Positions 1 to 6,422 of a DNA stretch of 9,661 nucleotides are shown here, piece by piece. Below the pieces are notes generated by a model that worked only from the letters and a program-made list of their open reading frames with translations, was not told the origin of the DNA and searched no databases. The stretch covers positions 1 to 9,661 of the forward strand of contig DZCR01000127.1 in assembly GCA_022736495.1 (NCBI GenBank), given 5' to 3'. A program made the translations under genes and the position numbers. This DNA comes from Desulfobacca acetoxidans. Its GTDB lineage: Bacteria > Desulfobacterota > Desulfobaccia > Desulfobaccales > 0-14-0-80-60-11. The stretch's first letter is position 1; each line of letters opens with the position of its first letter.

Positions 1-56
1 CCCCCAAGCCCCCACCCCCAATCCCTTATGGAGGGGAGGGGAGTTTGAGGAGAGGG

Positions 57-84
57 CGGGGGACCCTTACGAAAAAGTCCCCCG
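57..84 (-). other. Hairpin downstream of cobA-hemD, weak terminator candidate
   Basis: CGGGGGAC (57-64) and GTCCCCCG (77-84) form a perfect 8-bp stem with a 12-nt loop, 13 nt past the cobA-hemD stop codon. The T-run (TTTTT on the minus strand) is in the loop and not behind the stem, so it is not a standard intrinsic terminator; it may stabilise the 3' end of the message or help rho-dependent termination. Confidence 0.35.
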
Positions 85-97
85 GTCCTCCCCTCAA

Positions 98-1609
98 TTA
101 TCCTTTCTCGAAATATTCAATAATCGCCGCGGCCAATGCCGGGATGGTAAACGCGGCCGGTTCGATCCGGGGCGTGATGCCGTATTCCTGCAAGGTGGCC
201 GTGGTGATGGGGCCGATGGAGGCCACGGTGGCGCTGGCGGCTAAATGCTGAAAGCGGTCCTTGCCCACCAGGCCGGCGAAGTTGTGGACCGTGCTCGAGC
301 TGGTGAAGGTGAGGATATCCACCCGGCCCTCTTTGAGCACCCCGGTGGCTTCGTCAGGAACGGCCGCGGGCGGCACTGCCCGGTAGACCGGGACCACGTC
401 CACCGCCATCCCGAGCCCGACCAGACCTTCGGGCAGCACGTCCCGGGCTTGTTCGCCCCGGGCCAGGAGGATCCGAGTCCCCCCCAATAAGCGGGGTGTC
501 AATACCTCCAGCAGGCCCTCGGCCTGGAAGGTCTTAGGCACCACATCTGCCCTCAGGCCGTATTGCTTCAAGGCATCGCCCGTGGCCGGACCGATGACGG
601 CAATTTTGGCGCGTCCCAGGGCCCGCACATCTCTACCCATATGGAAAAGCCGGTCCATGAAAGCGGTCACCCCGTTGGCGCTGGTGAAAATCACCCATTC
701 ATATCGGGCGAGATGCTGCAAGGCCGAATCCAGGGGCGTAAAATCAGCGGGGGGCCTGATCTCGATGGTAGGAACTTCCAGGCACCGGGCCCCGGCGTTA
801 TTCAGCAGTTCTACGAGGCGAGAGGCCTGGTCCCGAGAGCGGGTCACCACTGCGGTTTTCCCCCACAGGGGCCGGTTTTCCCACCACTTCAAGGTTTCGG
901 CCAGGTCCACCACGCCACCCACCACCAGCACTGCCGGCGGCTTGATCGCGGCCGCCCGGGCGCGGTCGGCGATGTCGGCCAGGGTTCCCGCCACGGTGCG
1001 CTGGGCCAACGTGGTGCCTTTTTCAATCACCGCGGCCGGAGTCTGGGGGGCGCGGCCCGCCTGGACTAATTGGCGGCAGTTTTCCGCCAGGTTTTTCACC
1101 CCCATGAGAAAGACCAGGGTGCCGGGGTTTGCCCCCAGGGCGGTCCAGGGAATGGTGCTGGCGTCTTTGGTTGGGTCTTCGTGGCCGGTGATGAAGGTCA
1201 CCAGGGTGGTGTAACGCCGGTGGGTTACCGGGATTCCGGCATAGGCGGGCACTGCTACTGCGGAAGTCACCCCAGGCACGATCTCAAAAGGAATTCCGGC
1301 CGCGGCCAGCTCCTCGGCTTCTTCGCCGCCCCGGCCAAAGACAAAGGGGTCGCCGCCCTTAAGGCGCACCACCATAAGACCCGCTTTGGCTTTCTCCACC
1401 AGAAGCTCGTTGATGCCTCCCTGGGGCAGGGCATGGGCCCCGGCCTTCTTGCCCACGTACAGGAGTTCGGCTCCGGCCTTCGCCTCTTTCAGCAGCGTTG
1501 GGCTGGCCAACTGGTCATAGACCACGACGTCGGCCCGGCGCAGTAATTCCAAGCCCTTAACGGTAATTAACCCCGGGTCTCCGGGGCCGGCGCCTACTAA
1601 ATAAACCAT
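98..1609 (-). CDS. cobA-hemD: CobA-HemD fusion: uroporphyrinogen-III C-methyltransferase / uroporphyrinogen-III synthase
   Basis: Bifunctional cytoplasmic enzyme of 503 aa for tetrapyrrole synthesis. Residues 1-240 are an S-adenosylmethionine-dependent uroporphyrin-III methyltransferase (makes precorrin-2): the N-terminal GAGPGD loop is at 6-11, VVVYDQL at 28-34, the [15 protein letters not shown] motif at 83-97 and PGVTSA at 112-117. Residues 249-503 are a HemD-type domain that cyclises hydroxymethylbilane to uroporphyrinogen III; it opens with [12 protein letters not shown] and has the weak conservation usual for HemD. The order CobA then HemD is common in Desulfobacterota and Firmicutes and channels carbon toward siroheme, heme d1 or cobamides. 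The start ATG gives the family's standard [11 protein letters not shown]-terminus, but no Shine-Dalgarno precedes it; instead TATAAT lies 6 nt upstream (see findings). The gene follows the hemerythrin gene by 49 nt on the same strand, so it could also be co-transcribed. Family identification is firm; in vivo end product is inferred. Confidence 0.95.
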   Translation of the reverse strand: MVYLVGAGPGDPGLITVKGLELLRRADVVVYDQLASPTLLKEAKAGAELLYVGKKAGAHALPQGGINELLVEKAKAGLMVVRLKGGDPFVFGRGGEEAEELAAAGIPFEIVPGVTSAVAVPAYAGIPVTHRRYTTLVTFITGHEDPTKDASTIPWTALGANPGTLVFLMGVKNLAENCRQLVQAGRAPQTPAAVIEKGTTLAQRTVAGTLADIADRARAAAIKPPAVLVVGGVVDLAETLKWWENRPLWGKTAVVTRSRDQASRLVELLNNAGARCLEVPTIEIRPPADFTPLDSALQHLARYEWVIFTSANGVTAFMDRLFHMGRDVRALGRAKIAVIGPATGDALKQYGLRADVVPKTFQAEGLLEVLTPRLLGGTRILLARGEQARDVLPEGLVGLGMAVDVVPVYRAVPPAAVPDEATGVLKEGRVDILTFTSSSTVHNFAGLVGKDRFQHLAASATVASIGPITTATLQEYGITPRIEPAAFTIPALAAAIIEYFEKG

Positions 1610-1615
1610 TTTGAT

Positions 1616-1621
1616 ATTATA
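1616..1621 (-). promoter_or_regulatory. Candidate -10 box directly in front of cobA-hemD
   Basis: On the minus strand the sequence TATAAT, a perfect sigma-70 -10 hexamer, ends 6 nt before the cobA-hemD ATG. A transcript from it would start at or next to the ATG, so it would be leaderless, which agrees with the absence of a Shine-Dalgarno there. I see no good -35 hexamer 16-18 bp upstream, and the stretch is a local AT-rich island, so the match could be chance. Confidence 0.3.
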
Positions 1622-1658
1622 ACATAATTTTAGAGACCGGGTTTTGGCGGTGCCCCTC

Positions 1659-2237
1659 TCAATGGCAGTTCTTACAGCCCCGGTGCTGCTCGATGCGTTC
1701 CACCACGCCGCGGTATTTTTCGTGGATTAACCGGCGGTCGAACTCCGCCATCTGGGCCAGCAAGCCGGCCTGCTCGGCCTCGCTGAAATAGGCCATGCAG
1801 GGGATAAAGAAGTGCTTGTCCTCTGTTTCGATGTGCCGGGGATAAAACCCCAACAACTCCCCCATATGCAGCATGAGATCGTTCAGCGCGCCGGGAGTTT
1901 CGAGGAGATAGCCTTCCTTGGCCTTGACTATCTTGGCGGTGGTCTCCCGGGCCCAGACATGGTCTTTGATCAACTCAGCCATTACCTGGCGGAGTTCCGG
2001 GGAGAGGTCTTTGGCTGACAGGGCCTTGAACAGAATATCTTCTTCTTTGCCGTGGTGGCAGCGGTCGGCATAAGTGCGGATGAAATCCACCGCAGTGTCG
2101 ATGAAGATCGGGTCTACAAAAGCGAATTCCGGGTCGACGTCGATATTGGCTTTGATGCGGGCGAACTCCTGCTGCATCAGGTGCAGCAGGCGCTCAATCA
2201 GGCGGTGTTCGATCATTAAAGGGCCGATGGGTTGCAT
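1659..2237 (-). CDS. Hemerythrin HHE-domain protein with C-terminal CxxCH
   Basis: 192-aa, probably cytoplasmic, all-helical protein of the hemerythrin cation-binding family. The expected carboxylate/histidine ligand pattern is visible: H11 in IEHRLIERL, H61/H62 with E65/E66 in CHHGKEEDILF, H93 in DHVWARE, and H135, E139 and H142 in YPRHIETEDKH. Such proteins bind a diiron site and are linked to O2, NO or iron sensing and storage; which one applies here cannot be told. No signal peptide or membrane segment is seen. The last five residues are CKNCH (C188, C191, H192), which has the form of a c-type heme motif but sits at the extreme C-terminus of a protein without an export signal, so it is more likely a redox or metal-binding tail. 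The start has an AAGGA Shine-Dalgarno about 8 nt upstream. It lies between a DUF362 ferredoxin-like gene and cobA-hemD, all on the same strand. Confidence 0.85.
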   Translation of the reverse strand: MQPIGPLMIEHRLIERLLHLMQQEFARIKANIDVDPEFAFVDPIFIDTAVDFIRTYADRCHHGKEEDILFKALSAKDLSPELRQVMAELIKDHVWARETTAKIVKAKEGYLLETPGALNDLMLHMGELLGFYPRHIETEDKHFFIPCMAYFSEAEQAGLLAQMAEFDRRLIHEKYRGVVERIEQHRGCKNCH

Positions 2238-2260
2238 AACATAATCCTTAATTTTTTAGC

Positions 2261-2320
2261 TGCCAATGCACGCCGATGCACACGGATAAAAAATCTCCGT
2301 GCCTCGGCGTCGATCAGCGG
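2261..2320. repeat. Imperfect inverted repeat with 10-nt internal periodicity
   Basis: The gap between the hemerythrin and DUF362 genes holds an imperfect hairpin (2271-2309): CGCCGA pairs with TCGGCG at the outside, and a GCAC..GGA arm pairs with TCCGTGC inside, around an A-rich loop GATAAAAAATC. The left arm also repeats every 10 nt (..ATGCA, ..ATGCA, ..GGATAAA), and the reverse complement of the right arm shows a similar period. This build resembles dispersed CACGGATAAAAAATC-type intergenic repeats found in many bacterial genomes. There is no T-tract behind either arm, so it is not a classic terminator for the DUF362 transcript, whose stop codon is 13 nt away. Confidence 0.6.
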
Positions 2321-2321
2321 T

Positions 2322-3440
2322 TCAGATTTTAATTATCTCATACTCCCGCGCCCCCAGGCCCAACTGGGCGGCATAGTCCAACTGAATGTGCCAGTCAATC
2401 TGGGGGTAGATATCTTTAAATTTATCGCTTCCGGCACTCAAGTCTTTCAGGGCGGACCCGGCAATGCCCGGGCTTTCGATGACCAGGTCCACACAGGCTT
2501 GGTCCAGGGCCACGGGGTCCCGGGAGGCCAGGATGCCGATGTCTCCCACGATGGGCAGGTCGTTGTGGCCATAGCAATCGCAGGCGGGAGAGACCTGAGT
2601 GATGAAATTGATGAACACGCTGCGGTCCTGCTTGGTTCTAAGGACCCCGTAAGCGTACTCCATCATCTTCTTGAGGAAAATCGGGATGGATTCGTTCCAT
2701 TGAATCTGGATGTTGCCGTAAGGGCACACCAAAATACATTCCCCGCACCCCACGCACTTTTCGGGGTCAATGACCGCTTTTTCCGTTTCAGGGTTGAAGC
2801 CGATGGCTTCCTGGGCGCAGTGGGCGACACATTCGCCGCAGGCGGTACACTTTTTTTCGTTCACCATAGGGGAGATATTGGAGTGCTGGGCCAGTTTGCC
2901 TTTCCGGGAAGCGCAGCCCATACCCAGGTTTTTCAGGGCGCCGCCAAAGCCTGACATTTCATGGCCCTTGAAGTGACTGAGCGTCACCAGGCCCTCCGCC
3001 TCCACAATGGCTTCCGCCAGAAAGACGCTCTTGAACTGCTCCTGATTGATTTCCACCTCCACTTCGGCCTTGCCGGTGAGGCCGTCGGCGATAACCAGGG
3101 GCGCTTTCACCACCGCGTAGGCAAAGCCGTTTTCAATGGCCGTGGTCAGGTGGCTCGCTGATTCGCTCCGGGTGCCCACGTATAAGGTGTTGGCGTCGGT
3201 AAGGAAGGGCCGGCCCCCCAGGTCCCAAACCTTGTCAACCACCTGGCGGACGTAAATGGGCCGGATAAAAGCGGTGTTGCCCTTCTCCCCGAAATGCAGC
3301 TTGAGCGCCACCAGGGGCCGCTTCTTTTTGCGGTGGATGATGCTCTTGATATCCAGGGCGTCCAGCAGGCGGCCGAATTTCTTAAAATTGGGCTCCTTGG
3401 CCGAAGCCCGGAGATCCATGAGAAAGACTTGGCTGGGCAT
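2322..3440 (-). CDS. DUF362 family protein with two [4Fe-4S] ferredoxin motifs
   Basis: 372-aa cytoplasmic iron-sulfur protein of the DUF362 / 'uncharacterized Fe-S center' family. The N-terminal part (about 1-190) contains the family signature LSHFKGHEMSGFGGALKNLGMG (150s-170s). A bacterial 2x[4Fe-4S] ferredoxin insert follows with C198-C201-C204-C208 and C229-C232-C235-C239, and the C-terminal part has SPACDCYGHND...DIGILASRDPVALDQA, also typical of the family. The biochemical role is not established; an electron-transfer or metal-handling role in anaerobes is inferred from the clusters. An in-frame GTG lies two codons further upstream (3446), but the Shine-Dalgarno AGAGGTG overlaps it and is well placed for the ATG at 3440, so I chose the ATG. 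It is the first of three same-strand genes ending in cobA-hemD. No convincing promoter was found in 3441-3509. Confidence 0.88.
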   Translation of the reverse strand: MPSQVFLMDLRASAKEPNFKKFGRLLDALDIKSIIHRKKKRPLVALKLHFGEKGNTAFIRPIYVRQVVDKVWDLGGRPFLTDANTLYVGTRSESASHLTTAIENGFAYAVVKAPLVIADGLTGKAEVEVEINQEQFKSVFLAEAIVEAEGLVTLSHFKGHEMSGFGGALKNLGMGCASRKGKLAQHSNISPMVNEKKCTACGECVAHCAQEAIGFNPETEKAVIDPEKCVGCGECILVCPYGNIQIQWNESIPIFLKKMMEYAYGVLRTKQDRSVFINFITQVSPACDCYGHNDLPIVGDIGILASRDPVALDQACVDLVIESPGIAGSALKDLSAGSDKFKDIYPQIDWHIQLDYAAQLGLGAREYEIIKI

Positions 3441-3509
3441 TGGCACCTCTTATAGCCTCGATTCAATCAATATTAACTTCCATAATTCAACAATATCATG
3501 TCAGGGATT

Positions 3510-3538
3510 CCCCCTCTCCCCCAATGGGGGAGAGGGGG
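3510..3538. repeat. Perfect 13-bp C/G palindrome with 3-nt loop
   Basis: Between DUF362 and pyrC, CCCCCTCTCCCCC (3510-3522) and its exact reverse complement (3526-3538) flank the loop AAT. On the plus strand the stem is followed by TTTT, on the minus strand by AATCC, so if it terminates anything it would act on plus-strand transcription, where no gene ends. It looks like the widespread CCCTCTCCC..GGGAGAGGG intergenic palindromes. The rest of 3441-3671 shows only a weak CAGGC-CAAA-GCCTG hairpin (3602-3615) and a run of degenerate 6-8-nt repeats of the form ACCCT/TCCCT at 3653-3680 that reaches over the pyrC stop codon. Confidence 0.75.
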
Positions 3539-3671
3539 TTTTAATGAAATTGGTTATTGGGTACACACAGTCTGCATCGGCACGAGATTAAATCCCCAGC
3601 CCAGGCCAAAGCCTGTAGCCACATTTTTTATCACCAAGGAAGACTGACGTATGACCCCTGGACCCTGATCC

Positions 3672-4949
3672 CTATCCCTCCCACACTACCTTTCCTCCCA
3701 CGATAGTCATCACGGCCTTACCTTTCAAGGTCCAGCCATGGAAGGGGCAGTTGCGGCTTTTGCTGGCAAAGGTGTTGACGTCCACGGTCCATTCGCGGTC
3801 GAGGTCCACGAGGGTGACATCGGCAACAGAGCCGGGGGCCAGGGTGCCGCCGGGGACGTTCAGGATGCGGGCCGGGTTGGTGCTCATGGCGGCCACCAGT
3901 TGGCTCAAGGTGAGGACGCCGTCGTGCACCAGTTTGAGGCTTAAGCCCAGGGAGCTCTCCAGGCCGATGAGGCCGAAGGCCGCGGCCTCGAACTCCAGGT
4001 CTTTTTCCAAAGAGGTGTGGGGCGCGTGGTCGCAGGCAATAGCGTCCAGCGTCCCATCCGCCAGGGCCTCTTTGATGGCGGCTATGTCCGCGGCGGTGCG
4101 GAGCGGCGGGTTGACCTTAGCATTGGTGTCATAGCCATACACCGCTTCATCGGTCAGGGAAAAATAATGGGGCGCGGTCTCGGCGGTGACGGTGAGGCCC
4201 GCGGCCTTGGCGGTGCGGAGCAGGGCCACGCTGCCGAAGGCGCTGACGTGGGCGATATGGAGGCGGCCGCCGGTGAGTTGGAGCAGGGCCAGGTCCCGAA
4301 AGATCATGGCTTCTTCGGCCGCGGCCGGGATGCCCCGTAAGCCCAGTTCCAGGGAGACCCGGCCTTCGTGCATCACCCCGCCCCCCTTGAGGTCCAGGTC
4401 TTCTTCGTGGGCGATGAGGGGGACGTCGAAGGTACGGGCATACTCCAGGGCCCGGCGCATAAGCATGGGGTTCATGACCGGATGGCCGTCATCGGAGAAG
4501 GCCACCGCGCCGGCTGCCTTTTGGTCGGCGTACTCGCTTAGAGTTTGGCCCTTTGATCCCATGGAGATGGCCCCCACCGGGTGGACCCGGGCGAGCCCCG
4601 CCACCTTGGCCGTTTCCAGGATAAAGCGGGTCACCGCAGCGTTATCGTTTACCGGCCGGGTGTTGGGCATGGCGGCCACCGCGGTGAAACCGCCTTGCAC
4701 TGCGGCCCGGGTGCCCGTCAGGATGGTCTCTTTGTACTCTTCTCCCGGCTCTCTTAAGTGCACGTGCATGTCGATGAGCCCGGGGGTCACCACCAGGTTG
4801 GACGCATCAATCACCCGGCGCCCGTCAGCGGACATAGTCCCAGGGGATTCTATGGCGGCTACTATGCCGTCTTCAATGAGCAGGTCTCTCGGGGCTGCCA
4901 GTTTCTGGGCGGGGTCCACCACCAGGCCGCCTTTTATCAGTAAGCTCAT
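3672..4949 (-). CDS. pyrC: Dihydroorotase, type I (PyrC)
   Basis: 425-aa cytoplasmic zinc amidohydrolase that interconverts carbamoyl-aspartate and dihydroorotate, the third step of de novo pyrimidine synthesis. Length and motifs match type I (Aquifex/Bacillus-like) enzymes: the metal-binding [10 protein letters not shown] (H62, H64, with R66 for substrate), the Asp ligand in FSDDGHP (D153/D154) used in place of a carbamylated lysine, H181 in IAHEED, H231/H234 in HIAHVS, and the catalytic Asp in CDHAPH (D307). The N-terminal start MSLLIKGG is typical. Its ATG overlaps the pyrB stop codon as ATGA (4 bp), indicating translational coupling. In Aquifex, type I DHOase is active only in complex with aspartate carbamoyltransferase; the adjacency here fits such a complex, but that is inference. 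Stop codon is TAG. No clear intrinsic terminator follows on the minus strand. Confidence 0.97.
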   Translation of the reverse strand: MSLLIKGGLVVDPAQKLAAPRDLLIEDGIVAAIESPGTMSADGRRVIDASNLVVTPGLIDMHVHLREPGEEYKETILTGTRAAVQGGFTAVAAMPNTRPVNDNAAVTRFILETAKVAGLARVHPVGAISMGSKGQTLSEYADQKAAGAVAFSDDGHPVMNPMLMRRALEYARTFDVPLIAHEEDLDLKGGGVMHEGRVSLELGLRGIPAAAEEAMIFRDLALLQLTGGRLHIAHVSAFGSVALLRTAKAAGLTVTAETAPHYFSLTDEAVYGYDTNAKVNPPLRTAADIAAIKEALADGTLDAIACDHAPHTSLEKDLEFEAAAFGLIGLESSLGLSLKLVHDGVLTLSQLVAAMSTNPARILNVPGGTLAPGSVADVTLVDLDREWTVDVNTFASKSRNCPFHGWTLKGKAVMTIVGGKVVWEG

Positions 4950-5872
4950 GCCTTTTCTCCGCCGATCAAGAGGTAGAGCATGGCCATGCGCACTGCCACG
5001 CCGTTGGTCACCTGCTCTAAAATCACGGATTGGGCGCAGTCGGCCACTTCCGGAGAAATCTCCACTCCCCGGTTGAGGGGGCCGGGATGCATGATGATCA
5101 CGCCGGGGTTGGCCAATTCCAGATGTCGGAGGCCCAGACCGAAATAGCGGCTGTATTCCCTTAAGGTGGAGAGAAACATCTGGCCCATGCGTTCCAGTTG
5201 CAGCCGGAGCATCATGATGACGTCGGCGCCGGCCACCGCCTCTTCCAGGGAGCAGGTGACCCGGGCCCCCAGAGACGAAAGAAACGGGGGCAGCATGGTG
5301 GCCGGGCCGGCCACGGTAACTTCAGAGCCCATTTTGATAAAGGCGTGAATATCGGAGCGGGCCACCCGGGAGTGGGCGATGTCGCCGATGATGGCGATCT
5401 TCAAGCCGGCCAGGGTGCCCTTGGCTTCCTGGACGGTGAGGAGGTCCAGGAGGGCCTGCGTGGGGTGCTCGTGGAGGCCGTCGCCGGCGTTGATCACGCC
5501 GCATTTGAGGCGCCGGGCCAGGTAATGGGGGGCGCCGCTGGCGGGGTGGCGGATCACCAGCAGATCCGGCTGCATGGCCTCGAGATTGTGGGCGGTGTCC
5601 ATCAGGGTTTCGCCCTTGACGGCGCTGGAAGCCGCCACCGTCAGGTTGAGGGTGTCGGCGCTGAGGCGTTTGGCCGCGATCTCAAAGGACATCCTGGTCC
5701 GGGTGCTGGGCTCGTAAAACACCGTCACCACGGTCTTGCCCCGCAGGGTGGGGACCTTTTTGATGGGACGGGCCGAGATTTCCTTCAAGGACGCGGCGGT
5801 ATTCAGGATATGGCGAATCTCTGCGGGGGCCAGATCCGCGATGCCCAAGAGGTCCTTCCGCCGGAATTCCAT
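4946..5872 (-). CDS. pyrB: Aspartate carbamoyltransferase catalytic subunit (PyrB)
   Basis: 308-aa cytoplasmic enzyme joining carbamoyl phosphate and aspartate, the committed step of pyrimidine synthesis. All signature motifs are present: the carbamoyl-phosphate loop FYEPSTRTR (52-60), SSAVKGETL (82-90) with the catalytic lysine of the neighbouring subunit's loop, HPTQALLD (136-143) and HPGPLNRG (262-269). The frame is open 31 codons further upstream to a GTG at 5965, but the ATG at 5872 gives the family-standard [12 protein letters not shown]-terminus and length and has a GAAAGG Shine-Dalgarno 7-8 nt before it, so I use it. No regulatory subunit gene (pyrI) is adjacent. The gene is first in the pyrBC pair and is preceded by a long minus-strand leader with an intrinsic terminator (6117-6146), which suggests control by attenuation. 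Confidence 0.97.
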   Translation of the reverse strand: MEFRRKDLLGIADLAPAEIRHILNTAASLKEISARPIKKVPTLRGKTVVTVFYEPSTRTRMSFEIAAKRLSADTLNLTVAASSAVKGETLMDTAHNLEAMQPDLLVIRHPASGAPHYLARRLKCGVINAGDGLHEHPTQALLDLLTVQEAKGTLAGLKIAIIGDIAHSRVARSDIHAFIKMGSEVTVAGPATMLPPFLSSLGARVTCSLEEAVAGADVIMMLRLQLERMGQMFLSTLREYSRYFGLGLRHLELANPGVIIMHPGPLNRGVEISPEVADCAQSVILEQVTNGVAVRMAMLYLLIGGEKA

Positions 5873-5995
5873 AATGAGACCTTTCTCGCGTGCGAGGCTG
5901 GAGGTTTTTGGATTATGCCGCTTTTTATCGGTTTCTTGGCACGGGACGGGAGCCTTTAATCTCACCCTCCGGCGCCTTCCTGTCAGCCTTGAGGA

Positions 5996-6009
5996 TCACG
6001 TTGCCGTGA
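5996..6009 (-). other. Small hairpin with GCAA tetraloop in pyrB leader
   Basis: In the minus-strand RNA, TCACG-GCAA-CGTGA forms a 5-bp stem closed by a GNRA tetraloop, a stable RNA element. It lies between the leader ORF stop and pyrB. Chance occurrence is possible for so short a stem. Confidence 0.35.
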
Positions 6010-6026
6010 CTGCCGGTGATCGCCGT

Positions 6027-6179
6027 TTAGGACCGGGAAGAACACCTGGAGAACTCACCGCTGACCGGATGATAACTATAGTTCTCCGAGCCCTTAATGA
6101 TTCTCAGGATAGGAACAAAAAAAAACCTCCTGGTTTGGTAAGGAGGCCTAACGGAAAGTTTGCTTGAAATTCTGCTCAT
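6027..6179 (-). CDS. Candidate pyrBC leader peptide spanning the attenuator
   Basis: A 50-codon ATG-to-TAA frame upstream of pyrB, too short for usual gene callers. It has an AAAAAGG Shine-Dalgarno 8 nt before its ATG. Codons 12-21 lie on the intrinsic terminator at 6117-6146: the stem reads Pro-Pro-Tyr-Gln-Thr-Arg-Arg and the T-tract reads Phe-Phe-Phe (residues 19-21), followed by Val-Pro-Ile-Leu. The peptide is basic and rich in Ser and Arg. The arrangement recalls E. coli PyrL (44 aa, also with a Phe-Phe-Phe stretch from a T-run), where a ribosome close behind a polymerase slowed by low UTP blocks the terminator. No sequence homology to PyrL is claimed. The alternative is that the frame is open by chance and the terminator serves a short untranslated RNA. 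Confidence 0.4.
   Translation of the reverse strand: MSRISSKLSVRPPYQTRRFFFVPILRIIKGSENYSYHPVSGEFSRCSSRS
6048..6087 (-). other. 8-bp inverted repeat overlapping a 10-bp palindrome in pyrB leader
   Basis: GGAGAACT (6048-6055) is the exact reverse complement of AGTTCTCC (6080-6087), separated by 24 nt. The palindrome AACTATAGTT (6074-6083) overlaps the right arm, so the two pairings exclude each other. Such mutually exclusive pairings are usual in regulatory leaders, and a dyad of this size could also be a protein-binding operator. It sits downstream of the minus-strand terminator and inside the leader ORF. Confidence 0.45.
6117..6146 (-). terminator. Intrinsic terminator (attenuator) upstream of pyrB
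   Basis: On the minus strand CCTCCT-TACCAAACC-AGGAGG makes a perfect 6-bp GC-rich stem with a 9-nt loop, followed at once by nine T. On the plus strand there is no T-tract, so the signal is directional toward pyrB. No annotated minus-strand gene precedes it, so it must end either a regulatory leader of pyrBC, about 245 nt before the pyrB ATG, or a short RNA. Confidence 0.8.
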
Positions 6180-6206
6180 ATTGACAGCCTTTTTAGCATC
6201 TTAATT

Positions 6207-6235
6207 TTACTATCACTATGGGCGGCTAAATTCAA
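6207..6235 (-). promoter_or_regulatory. Candidate promoter for the pyrBC leader transcript
   Basis: Minus strand TTGAAT (6230-6235), 17-bp spacer, then TAGTAA within TAGTAAAAT (6204-6212). Agreement with sigma-70 consensus is partial (4/6 and 3/6; TAAAAT is 5/6 but with a 20-bp spacer). Placement is good: a start near 6200 would leave a short leader before the Shine-Dalgarno of the 50-codon frame and put the terminator about 55-80 nt into the transcript. Confidence 0.3.
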
Positions 6236-6267
6236 GAGGATTTTTCGGCAATTTTCCCAAGGGCGAG

Positions 6268-6296
6268 TTGACAGGGGCCAGAGAAGGACTTATTTA
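6268..6296 (+). promoter_or_regulatory. Candidate sigma-70 promoter for hsp20
   Basis: Perfect -35 TTGACA (6268-6273), 17-bp spacer, then TATTTA (6291-6296) inside the AT-rich TTATTTATTTA. A start near 6303 would give an approximately 120-nt leader. No CIRCE element or clear sigma-32 promoter (CTTGAAA..CCCCAT) was found. A second perfect TTGACA at 6181-6186 has no well-spaced -10 box. Confidence 0.4.
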
Positions 6297-6302
6297 TTTA
6301 GC

Positions 6303-6413
6303 AAAGAGGCAGGAACTGATACCTCTTTATTAAGCATTAACAAGACGTTGTCCTTTAAGCCGGATGATTATCCGGCCCTGAGCAGTCATTAAGATCCACC
6401 TGTGTTAAGGAGG
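6303..6413 (+). promoter_or_regulatory. Structured hsp20 5' leader, possible RNA thermometer
   Basis: Two perfect 7-bp hairpins are seen: AAAGAGG/CCTCTTT (6303-6309, 6322-6328) and GCCGGAT-GATT-ATCCGGC (6359-6376). The right arm plus one base, CCTCTTTA (6322-6329), can pair with the Shine-Dalgarno TAAGGAGG (6406-6413) over 8 bp with one G-U pair. TCCTTTAA (6351-6358) can pair with TTAAGGA (6405-6411) with one bulged U, and the second hairpin would then lie between the two strands. Masking of the Shine-Dalgarno by U-rich sequence is the principle of ROSE and fourU thermometers that control small heat-shock genes. This is inferred from complementarity only. Confidence 0.4.
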
Positions 6414-6422
6414 AACGAGATC

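Noticed and set aside
1659..1673. Hemerythrin-like protein as a true c-type cytochrome
   Set aside because: One CxxCH at the last residues, no signal peptide and no distal ligand region; covalent heme is unlikely.
2232..2954. Plus-strand open frame (240 codons) opposite the DUF362 gene
   Set aside because: Antisense shadow of a well-supported gene; no recognisable domain.
3602..3628. CAGGC-CAAA-GCCTG plus TTTTTT as a plus-strand terminator
   Set aside because: The T-run begins 8 nt after a 5-bp stem and no plus-strand gene ends there.
4186..5076. Long plus-strand open frame (296 codons) opposite pyrC/pyrB
   Set aside because: It is antisense to two certain genes with full motif sets; composition is the Arg/Ser/Pro-rich type produced by GC-rich antisense frames, with no ribosome site or domain.
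5198..5959. Plus-strand open frame (253 codons) opposite pyrB
   Set aside because: Gly/His/Val-rich antisense shadow of pyrB, no domain.
5942..5998. Resemblance of the minus-strand leader (UUAAAGGC..GUCCCGUG; AAGGCUGACAGGAAGG) to PyrR-binding RNA
   Set aside because: The conserved GUGAGGC loop is not complete, no terminator lies between this segment and pyrB, and no pyrR gene is in the window.
6193..6230. TTTAGC..GCTAAA inverted repeat upstream of hsp20 as a CIRCE element
   Set aside because: CIRCE needs TTAGCACTC-N9-GAGTGCTAA; here only six bases per arm match and the spacing is 26 nt.
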